Origin: Porphyromonadaceae bacterium
Lineage (GTDB): Bacteria > Bacteroidota > Bacteroidia > Bacteroidales > Tannerellaceae
Assembly (NCBI GenBank): GCA_003517945.1
Contig: DOZP01000260.1
Coordinates: 23,852 to 30,808, forward strand
Direction: 5' to 3'
DNA length: 6,957 bases
In this document: positions 1-5,558 of the stretch, in pieces
Numbering within the stretch: the first letter of the stretch is position 1
How the letters are laid out: each line of letters begins with the position of its first letter
Translations under genes and position numbers: made by a program
Notes under the pieces: model-generated
What the model saw: the letters and a program-made list of their open reading frames with translations, nothing else
The model's database searches: none
Told to the model about the DNA's origin: nothing

Positions 1-1
1 A

Positions 2-808
2 CATCGTATTCCGTGCGGACAGGTACTTACAACGAAAGAGAATTTTGGTTCGCGCCGTCATTACCTGAATCAGAAACACTGTATGGAAGTGATGCTTGAA
101 AACGGCGTTATTCCGATTGTAAATGAAAATGACGCTGTATCGGTGACCGAACTGATGTTTACCGATAATGACGAGTTGTCGGGTCTTATTGCGGCGATGA
201 TGGGTATGGATGCGCTTGTCATACTTAGTAATGTTGACGGAATATACGACGGTGATCCGTCTGATCCCGGATCGGCGGTAATAAAAGAAATAACGGATTC
301 CTGTCGTGAAATGTCATCTTATATTCAGACCGGAAAGTCACAGTTCGGACGTGGCGGTATGCTGACAAAGTGCAATATAGCCAGGAAAGTAGCTGATGAA
401 GGGATTGCCGTAGTTATTGCCAATGGCGCCCGTAACAATATATTGCCGGAAGTGCTTAAGAACGAAACGAATGTTGTTTGTACGCGCTTTCGTCCGTCAT
501 TGAAACCGGTAAGCAATATCAAAAAATGGATTGCCCATTCCGAAGGATTTGCGAAAGGAGAAGTGTATGTGAATGATGGCGCGCGCGATGCCTTGCTTCA
601 ACCTAAGGCAACGAGTGTTCTGTTTGTCGGAGTGACACGTATAGAAGGAGATTTTGAGAAGGATGATATTGTCAGGATCCTGGATGAGTCCGGCCGGCAG
701 ATCGGTGTTGGATGCGCAGGGTATAATAGTAAAGAGGCGTCTGTTCGTATCGGTAAGCGTTCAAATAAACCGCTTGTCCATTATGATTATCTCTATATTG
801 AAGGATAG
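2..808 (+). CDS. proB: Glutamate 5-kinase (gamma-glutamyl kinase), 3' part; start lies upstream of the window
   Basis: This enzyme phosphorylates L-glutamate with ATP to gamma-glutamyl phosphate, the first and usually feedback-controlled step of proline synthesis, in the cytoplasm. The reading frame is open from base 2, so 268 residues are visible; against about 360-370 for the family, roughly 95 N-terminal residues are missing. The amino-acid kinase domain shows CGQVLTT at visible residues 5-11, PIVNENDAVS at 38-47 (the glutamate/nucleotide site region of the family), TDNDELS at 54-60, and the glycine-rich GRGGMLTK at 116-123. From about residue 183 to 262 there is a C-terminal PUA domain, as in the long ProB form. 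An internal ATG at 83 is not the real start, because family-conserved sequence continues upstream of it. The gene is followed by proA after 46 bp with no terminator, so the two are probably co-transcribed. The promoter lies outside the window. The identification is secure. Confidence 0.97.
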   Translation, partial: HRIPCGQVLTTKENFGSRRHYLNQKHCMEVMLENGVIPIVNENDAVSVTELMFTDNDELSGLIAAMMGMDALVILSNVDGIYDGDPSDPGSAVIKEITDSCREMSSYIQTGKSQFGRGGMLTKCNIARKVADEGIAVVIANGARNNILPEVLKNETNVVCTRFRPSLKPVSNIKKWIAHSEGFAKGEVYVNDGARDALLQPKATSVLFVGVTRIEGDFEKDDIVRILDESGRQIGVGCAGYNSKEASVRIGKRSNKPLVHYDYLYIEG

Positions 809-854
809 GCTTTTATGGGAATGCTGATAAGAATGATAACGAAAAGTTGTGGAT

Positions 855-2102
855 ATGGAATACATGGATAAGATAAAAGAAGCTGCCGCAGCGGTAAAAG
901 TATTGATCAATATAAGTGATGTACAAATCAATGAAGTGCTTACGGATACGGCTGCCGCGTTGTTAGCGGAAAAAGAATCTGTGATGGAAGCAAATAAAGC
1001 GGATTTGTTAAAAATGGATCCGTCTGATCCGAAGTATGATCGCCTGAAGTTAACGCCGGAGCGTATTGAGGGTATTGCCGGCGATATGCGGCAGGTATCA
1101 TTGCTCCCGTCTCCACTGAATAAAGTGTTAAGCGAATCGGTGCGTCCTAACGGAATGAGGATACGAAAGGTTTCGGTACCTTTCGGCGTGATAGGGGTGA
1201 TTTATGAAGCGCGCCCCAATGTCACGTTTGATGTTTTTTCCCTGTGTTTAAAATCAGGGAATGTTTGTTTGCTGAAAGGCGGATCCGATGCCGATAGCTC
1301 AAACCGCGCACTGGTGGCTATCATACACAAGGTATTGGAAAGGCATCATATAAATCCTGCCGTATGCACATTATTGCCGCCGGGGCATGAAGCTACCGCT
1401 GCACTGTTGCAGGCGGTCGGTTGGGTTGATCTGGTTATACCGCGTGGCAGTAGTTCTTTGATAAATTATGTACGTGAAAATGCCAGAGTGCCTGTTATTG
1501 AGACGGGAGCCGGTATCTGTCATACTTATTTTGATAAAGACGGGGATAGGGAAAAAGGACGCGAGATTGTAAATAATGCCAAAACACGTCGTGTCAGCGT
1601 ATGTAATGCGTTGGATTGCCTTGTTATCCACCATGAACGTTTGGAAAATTTGCCTTATATATGTAGCAAACTTGCCGACAGTCATGTGACGATATATGCA
1701 GATGAGCTCTCATTGAAAGCATTGTCCGGATATTATCCGGAATCATTATTACAGCCGTCGACCCCGGAGAGTTACGGCACGGAGTTTCTGGATTATAAAA
1801 TGAGTATACGCACGGTTCATACAATGGAAGAAGCGTTGGAACACATTGCGGATTATAGTTCAAAACACAGTGAATGTATCATTACCGAATCTGCAGAAGC
1901 TGCGCGTATATTTGAGCGACAGGTAGATGCGGCATGTGTATATACGAATGTGTCAACTGCGTTTACCGATGGCGCACAGTTTGGATTCGGGGCGGAAATC
2001 GGTATCAGTACACAGAAAATGCACGCGAGAGGACCTATGGCGTTACCCGAACTGACCACATACAAATATGTAATAGACGGAAACGGACAAATACGAACTT
2101 AA
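855..2102 (+). CDS. proA: Gamma-glutamyl phosphate reductase (glutamate-5-semialdehyde dehydrogenase)
   Basis: This enzyme reduces gamma-glutamyl phosphate with NADPH to glutamate-5-semialdehyde, the second step of proline synthesis, using the product of the neighbouring kinase ProB. The protein is 415 residues from the ATG at 855, close to the 417 of E. coli ProA. Aldehyde-dehydrogenase-fold motifs are intact: [19 protein letters not shown] and [16 protein letters not shown] in the cofactor-binding half, then VIPRGSS, and the catalytic cysteine in SVCNALDC (Cys250, codon at 1602-1604). The ending [13 protein letters not shown] followed by [16 protein letters not shown] is the typical ProA C-terminal signature. 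Three in-frame starts are close together: GTG 849, ATG 855 and ATG 864. I prefer 855 because the distance to the conserved NEVL segment matches Bacteroides ProA as I remember it; there is no strong ribosome binding site to decide. The order proB-proA and the short gap indicate an operon. Confidence 0.97.
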   Translation: MEYMDKIKEAAAAVKVLINISDVQINEVLTDTAAALLAEKESVMEANKADLLKMDPSDPKYDRLKLTPERIEGIAGDMRQVSLLPSPLNKVLSESVRPNGMRIRKVSVPFGVIGVIYEARPNVTFDVFSLCLKSGNVCLLKGGSDADSSNRALVAIIHKVLERHHINPAVCTLLPPGHEATAALLQAVGWVDLVIPRGSSSLINYVRENARVPVIETGAGICHTYFDKDGDREKGREIVNNAKTRRVSVCNALDCLVIHHERLENLPYICSKLADSHVTIYADELSLKALSGYYPESLLQPSTPESYGTEFLDYKMSIRTVHTMEEALEHIADYSSKHSECIITESAEAARIFERQVDAACVYTNVSTAFTDGAQFGFGAEIGISTQKMHARGPMALPELTTYKYVIDGNGQIRT

Positions 2103-2145
2103 GTATTGTTTTTTTAACAATTGATAGATGCAGCGTTTTTTAAAA

Positions 2146-2176
2146 TTGTGCATCTTAGCATAATGTAATATTTTTA
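2146..2176 (+). promoter_or_regulatory. Candidate Bacteroidota-type promoter for the lipoprotein gene
   Basis: A TTG at 2146-2148 stands 20 bp before TATTTTTA at 2169-2176. The latter differs from the Bacteroidota -7 consensus TAnnTTTG only in its last base. The predicted start of transcription, around 2183, would leave a leader of about 20 nt before the ATG at 2204. The region is very AT-rich, so chance matches are easy and the call is moderate. Confidence 0.45.
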
Positions 2177-2203
2177 TTAATAAATTAATTAAATGCATGA
2201 ATT

Positions 2204-2797
2204 ATGAGAAAAGAGTCTAAATTAAAGCACTTGTTTGTATCATTGATGATACTGGGATGTTCGTTCGGTTATACAGCTTGTAGTAGTGATGACGATCCGG
2301 CGAAAGAACCGGCACTAACTGATGTTTATGGTGAGTATTCAGGTAAGATGGTTACCAATATGTCAACTTATGCAGCTCTGTCGGAAAGTACTGAAACCGG
2401 TATTGACATTACGGCAACGGTAAACAATGACACTGTATCTTTTGCAAAGTTTCCGGTGGATGGTATTATTCAGGCGGTTGTTCCGGAAGGAGCAGAGGCC
2501 ATTATTGAAAATCTTGGGGATATTAAATATGTGATCGAATATGAAGCCGAATTTAACGCGGCTAAAGATAGCATTTTCATGACGTTTGCTCCGGAACCTC
2601 TTGAATTATTCATTCCTATAGGAGGTTCGATTATACCGACTATTGTGAAGGTTGAAGTATCAGCTGATACTAAAGGCAAATATGCTATTGATGATAAAAA
2701 TCTGATATTTGCAATCAAGGCAACAAGTGTAACCGTTAATGGCACTGTGATTCCATTTCCTGAAACTCAATTCATTTTTAATATGAATAAGAAATAA
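2204..2797 (+). CDS. Putative surface-exposed lipoprotein of unknown function (possibly DUF4840-like)
   Basis: The 197-residue protein has a basic N-terminus (MRKESKLKH), a hydrophobic stretch at residues 10-25 and a lipobox-like YTAC with the acylated cysteine at residue 26. SSDDD follows directly. An acidic Ser-Asp-rich stretch right after the cysteine is the known Bacteroidota lipoprotein export signal, so I infer an anchor in the outer membrane facing outwards. The mature part (about 172 residues) opens with DVYGEYSGKM at 40-49, a pattern common at the start of small beta-rich Bacteroidota lipoproteins, and alternates short hydrophobic and polar stretches consistent with a beta-sandwich or barrel. 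It has no catalytic motif that I recognise. Assignment to DUF4840 is from memory and tentative; a calycin-like lipoprotein is an alternative. The gene sits between proA and argF' with its own candidate promoter and terminator, so it need not share their function. The start is fixed by the signal peptide. Confidence 0.85.
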   Translation: MRKESKLKHLFVSLMILGCSFGYTACSSDDDPAKEPALTDVYGEYSGKMVTNMSTYAALSESTETGIDITATVNNDTVSFAKFPVDGIIQAVVPEGAEAIIENLGDIKYVIEYEAEFNAAKDSIFMTFAPEPLELFIPIGGSIIPTIVKVEVSADTKGKYAIDDKNLIFAIKATSVTVNGTVIPFPETQFIFNMNKK

Positions 2798-2822
2798 TTT
2801 AGTAGAATCCGTTTGAAGAAAT

Positions 2823-2860
2823 AAAATAGGGTTGGCTATTGAAGTCGATCCTATTTTTGT
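2823..2860 (+). terminator. Intrinsic terminator after the lipoprotein gene
   Basis: The arms 2823-2837 and 2843-2857 pair over 15 bp (12 Watson-Crick and three G-U pairs) around a 5-nt loop ATTGA. The 3' arm ends in a run of T (2854-2858). It lies 25 bp after the stop of the lipoprotein gene and should separate that unit from argF'. The A-run on the 5' side could also support termination from the other strand. Confidence 0.85.
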
Positions 2861-2966
2861 TATCCAACAACAACGCCGGGACAATAGAGGTTGATGCTAT
2901 TTCGTCATTATAATTTGCGAATATAGGGGATTTTTCCGAAATTGCGCTCCGTTAAAAAAATAGATT

Positions 2967-3923
2967 ATGAGAAATTTTACAAACGTACAGGACATAGGTG
3001 ATATCAAACAGGCTGTTAAAGAGGCTTTTGTGATAAAGAATGATCGTTTTAAAAACGTTGATCTCGGAAGGAATAAGACCCTGATGATGATATTTTTTAA
3101 TGCGAGTCTCCGGACCCGCCTGAGTACGCAAAAGGCAGCGATGAACTTAGGTATGAATACAATTGTACTGGATCTTAATCATGGCGCCTGGAAGCTCGAA
3201 ACCGAACGTGGGGTGATCATGGATGGAGACAAACCGGAACATATCCTGGAGGCTATACCGGTAATGGGTTGTTATTGTGATCTGATCGGTGTTCGTTCAT
3301 TTGCCCGGTTTGAAAGTAAGGAGGATGATTATAATGAGGTTATACTGAATCAGTTTATAGAATATTCGGGACGTCCCGTATTCAGTATGGAAGCTGCAAC
3401 GCGCCATCCGTTACAGAGTTATGCTGACCTGATTACGATTGAAGAATATAAAAAAACGGAGCGTCCGAAAGTGGTCATGACCTGGGCGCCGCATCCGCGT
3501 GTTCTTCCGCAGGCTGTTCCCAATAGTTTTGCCGAATGGATGAATGCTACGGATTATGAATTTGTTATTACACATCCCGAAGGTTATGAATTGGATCCTG
3601 CATTTGTTGGTCGTGCGCATGTTGAATATGATCAACGGAAAGCATTTGAAGGGGCTGATTTTATATATGCAAAAAACTGGTCGGCATACAGAGATCCCAA
3701 TTACGGACAAATATTGAGTACAGACCGTTCCTGGACAGTTGATACGGAGAAAATGGCCTTGACAGATAACGCTTATTTTATGCATTGTCTTCCTGTTCGC
3801 CGCAATATGATTGTGACGGATGATGTCATTGAAAGTCCGCAAAGTATTGTTATTTCCGAAGCGGCCAATCGTGAGATTTCAGCTCAGGCAGTATTGAAAA
3901 AGATGCTGGAAAGTATTGGTTGA
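2967..3923 (+). CDS. argF': N-succinylornithine carbamoyltransferase (ArgF'-type transcarbamylase)
   Basis: The enzyme transfers the carbamoyl group of carbamoyl phosphate to N-succinyl-L-ornithine, giving N-succinylcitrulline. This is the Bacteroides variant of the arginine pathway, in which acylated intermediates replace free ornithine. The 318 residues match the length of the structurally studied B. fragilis enzyme and appear nearly collinear with it. Visible motifs: the carbamoyl-phosphate loop SLRTR at 47-51 (STRTR in ordinary ornithine transcarbamylases), Trp75 in GAWKLE, HPLQS at 147-151, and HCLPVRRN at 273-280 with Cys274. Residue 90 is proline (DGDKP, codon 3234-3236). In the published comparison, Pro90 marks succinylornithine specificity, whereas the acetylornithine enzyme of Xanthomonas has glutamate at the equivalent position (Glu92). 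Automatic annotation often calls this family N-acetylornithine carbamoyltransferase. The upstream terminator suggests separate transcription, but I find no convincing promoter. A terminator follows 17 bp after the stop. Confidence 0.95.
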   Translation: MRNFTNVQDIGDIKQAVKEAFVIKNDRFKNVDLGRNKTLMMIFFNASLRTRLSTQKAAMNLGMNTIVLDLNHGAWKLETERGVIMDGDKPEHILEAIPVMGCYCDLIGVRSFARFESKEDDYNEVILNQFIEYSGRPVFSMEAATRHPLQSYADLITIEEYKKTERPKVVMTWAPHPRVLPQAVPNSFAEWMNATDYEFVITHPEGYELDPAFVGRAHVEYDQRKAFEGADFIYAKNWSAYRDPNYGQILSTDRSWTVDTEKMALTDNAYFMHCLPVRRNMIVTDDVIESPQSIVISEAANREISAQAVLKKMLESIG

Positions 3924-3940
3924 TGTTCAGCCACAGAAAT

Positions 3941-3988
3941 AAAAATATCCGGTTGGAGTGTATAGATGCTTCCAACCGGATATTTTTT
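3941..3988. terminator. Bidirectional intrinsic terminator between convergent genes
   Basis: Perfect 17-bp arms at 3941-3957 and 3971-3987 enclose a 13-nt loop. On the plus strand the stem runs into seven T (3983-3989), ending argF' transcription. On the minus strand the stem ends in TTTTT followed by A and three more T, placed 18 bp after the stop of the minus-strand DUF3467 gene. One hairpin therefore plausibly serves both converging genes. Confidence 0.92.
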
Positions 3989-4005
3989 TGTTCCTGCAGG
4001 GTAAA

Positions 4006-4326
4006 TTAAGCTTCTCCGGGTATGCTTCCTATAGGGGGAATGAGTTCGCCAAACGAAATATTATTGTTTCCTCCGTTTTTTGCCATATCTTCAAATTTTT
4101 GTATGTTATCCTGCAAGGCAAATAATAGTCTTTTTGCATTGTCCGGAGTCAGAATAATACGACTTTTTACCTTTGCTTTCTGCGTACCCGGTACTACACA
4201 TATAAAATCAATTATAAATTCTGATGAAGAATGTGCAATGATCGCTAAATTGGAATAAGTGCCCTGTGCAACTTCATCTGTCAGTTCTACCTGAATCTGA
4301 TTTTGTTTCTGATTGTTATTATCCAT
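4006..4326 (-). CDS. DUF3467-family small protein
   Basis: The product is 106 residues from the ATG at 4326, with no signal peptide or membrane segment, so probably cytoplasmic. A short polar Gln/Asn-rich start (MDNNNQKQNQ) leads into the family core: IQVELTDEVAQGTYSNLAII at about 11-30, then SEFIIDFICVVPG at 35-47, and KAKVKSRIILTPDNAKRLL at 50-68, followed by a helical segment ending near residue 82. A Gly/Asn-rich linker and a tail SFGELIPPIGSIPGEA close the protein. These blocks match the Bacteroidota DUF3467 family, whose function I do not know. A related gene commonly lies next to rpoC in Bacteroidota (from memory); this copy is in a different setting. An in-frame ATG 39 bp upstream (4365) is rejected as the start because it lies inside the -7 promoter element and the extra residues are not family-like. 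The gene stands alone, convergent with argF'. Confidence 0.88.
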   Translation of the reverse strand: MDNNNQKQNQIQVELTDEVAQGTYSNLAIIAHSSSEFIIDFICVVPGTQKAKVKSRIILTPDNAKRLLFALQDNIQKFEDMAKNGGNNNISFGELIPPIGSIPGEA

Positions 4327-4362
4327 AAATACTGATATTTTTAGTTGTATTGTTTCTGGTGG

Positions 4363-4370
4363 CAAAAATA
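4363..4370 (-). promoter_or_regulatory. -7 element for the DUF3467 gene
   Basis: Read on the minus strand the bases are TATTTTTG, an exact match to the Bacteroidota -7 consensus TAnnTTTG. Transcription starting near 4356 would give a leader of about 30 nt to the ATG at 4326. I see no good TTTG at the -33 distance on this strand, only a T-run, so the promoter is plausible but half-supported. Confidence 0.55.
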
Positions 4371-4389
4371 CATTTTACTTTTGAAAAAA

Positions 4390-4420
4390 TTTGCCTCTTT
4401 CAAAAAAATCGTTAGTTTTG
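4390..4420 (+). promoter_or_regulatory. Bacteroidota-type promoter for the DUF4831-like/POT unit
   Basis: TTTG at 4390-4393, a 19-bp spacer and TAGTTTTG at 4413-4420 match the -33/-7 consensus of the Bacteroidota primary sigma factor (TTTG-N19-21-TAnnTTTG) exactly. Transcription beginning near 4427 would leave a leader of about 30 nt before the ATG at 4458. It is the clearest promoter in the window, and lies back to back with the minus-strand element at 4363-4370. Confidence 0.82.
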
Positions 4421-4457
4421 TGCTGTTATTTTTTTGATAAGAACAGAATTGCAAAGA

Positions 4458-5525
4458 ATGAAAATAAAAATATCAATAGCCGGTTTATTTTTGTGTGCCT
4501 TGGTAGCAACAGCACAAACAAAAGTAGAAAAGGTGGTGCCGACGAAAGCTTCGGGAGACGGTATTACTTATTCACTGCCTAAAACTTCGTTTGTGGTGAA
4601 TGCGGAGATTACAAAGATAACAGAAAAGGCCGGACCTTATTACAGGTATGCAGAACGTTACCTGGGGGTGAAAGATGTTGTAACGGAAGATGCCGTTTAT
4701 TATGAATTGGGAAAGATCACCTTGTTGAATAAAGGTGTTCCTGATCCTGATAATATGTATAAAATCGAATTCAGACAAAAGACAGTGGCTCCTTTTGCTT
4801 ATCTCACATCGGATGGTTTGTTATGCGCCATTAACGAAGTCTATACTCCCGATGAACAACCGGAAGAGATTAAATCTGAGAAAAGCGGCTCCAGTATTCC
4901 CCCGGCTTCTTCGGTTTATACGGAAGATTTATTAATGGCCGGCTCGGTTGCCAGACAGGCTGAGGTTGCCGCCAAACAAATATACCGTTTGCGGGAAAGC
5001 CGTACCGATATATTGACCGGCGACGCAGATAACCTGCCGCCGGATGGTGAGGCGATGAAGATTGTTATTTCAAAGCTGGAAGATCAGGAAAAAGCGTTAA
5101 CGAAACTTTTTACAGGTACGGAAATGCGCGAAACGTTCTACTATGATGTTTCTATCATGCCGGAAGACGAATTAGACCGTGAAGTGCTGTTTCGTTTTTC
5201 GTCGAAGCTCGGTATTCTGGATGATGATGATTTGGGGGGTGAACCTGTTTATATGAATTTGACAGCGTTGGAGCGCGCTCCCGAACTTGATCCGAAAGAA
5301 GCGGAAAAAAAAGAAAAGTTACTTAGGGGAGTTGTGTATAATGTTCCGGGAAGGGCGCGGGTAGAAATCATACGAAATAATACAAGTGTTTTGAAAAAAG
5401 ATGTGCCTGTTGTTCAGTTTGGTACGCAGGAGGTACTGGCTCCGGTTATTCTGGAAGACAAAAAGGAGCCGGTAAAAGTTGTTTTTTATCCGGAAACGGG
5501 TGCGATCAGACAAATTTCAAAGTAG
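4458..5525 (+). CDS. Exported DUF4831-like protein of unknown function
   Basis: The 355-residue protein begins with a classical signal peptide: MKIKIS, a hydrophobic core (residues 7-17) and an ATA-Q cleavage site after Ala19. There is no lipobox cysteine, so it is probably a soluble periplasmic protein, though outer-membrane association is possible. Blocks I recognise from Bacteroidota DUF4831 proteins (from memory) are the early ITYSLPKTSFVVNAEITK, KAGPYYRYAERYLG at 57-70, APFAYLTSDGLLCAIN at 111-126 and, most strikingly, AAKQIYRLRESRTDILTGD at 171-189 followed by DGEAMK. Residues 254-258 are an Asp run, and the C-terminal third contains an acidic/basic charged helix (278-289) followed by beta-like segments. 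No enzymatic motif is evident. The ATG at 4458 is chosen because it begins the signal peptide and lies about 30 nt from the predicted transcription start; an upstream TTG at 4434 in frame would spoil the signal peptide. Two in-frame TAG stops end the gene, and the transporter gene follows after 33 bp. Confidence 0.85.
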   Translation: MKIKISIAGLFLCALVATAQTKVEKVVPTKASGDGITYSLPKTSFVVNAEITKITEKAGPYYRYAERYLGVKDVVTEDAVYYELGKITLLNKGVPDPDNMYKIEFRQKTVAPFAYLTSDGLLCAINEVYTPDEQPEEIKSEKSGSSIPPASSVYTEDLLMAGSVARQAEVAAKQIYRLRESRTDILTGDADNLPPDGEAMKIVISKLEDQEKALTKLFTGTEMRETFYYDVSIMPEDELDREVLFRFSSKLGILDDDDLGGEPVYMNLTALERAPELDPKEAEKKEKLLRGVVYNVPGRARVEIIRNNTSVLKKDVPVVQFGTQEVLAPVILEDKKEPVKVVFYPETGAIRQISK

Positions 5526-5558
5526 TAGTTCAAATTCTAATCATTTAAATCTTATATC

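Noticed and set aside
1371..1685. Minus-strand open frame of 104 codons opposite proA
   Set aside because: Antisense shadow of a conserved gene, with no promoter or recognisable product.
2105..2155. Two small inverted repeats after proA (2105-2121, 6-bp arms; 2126-2155, 7-bp arms) as a proA terminator
   Set aside because: The stems are short and AT-rich, the second has a 16-nt loop, and neither is followed by a T-run. The T-run lies inside the loops.
2891..2917. TTG at 2891 and TATAATTTG at 2909-2917 as the argF' promoter
   Set aside because: The spacing is only 15-17 bp and the -7 element fits TAnnTTTG only with an extra base; too weak to list as a promoter.
3411..3842. Long minus-strand open frame of 143 codons opposite argF'
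   Set aside because: It lies fully antisense to a well-conserved enzyme, has no family-like sequence and is rich in Cys/Arg/Ile as expected for a shadow frame.
4327..4365. Longer N-terminus for the DUF3467 protein starting at the minus-strand ATG at 4365
   Set aside because: That ATG falls inside the -7 element, and the added 13 residues do not look like the family start.
4434..4457. TTG at 4434 as the start of the DUF4831-like protein
   Set aside because: The extra eight residues would precede a well-formed signal peptide and lie only about 7 nt from the predicted transcription start; ATG 4458 fits better.
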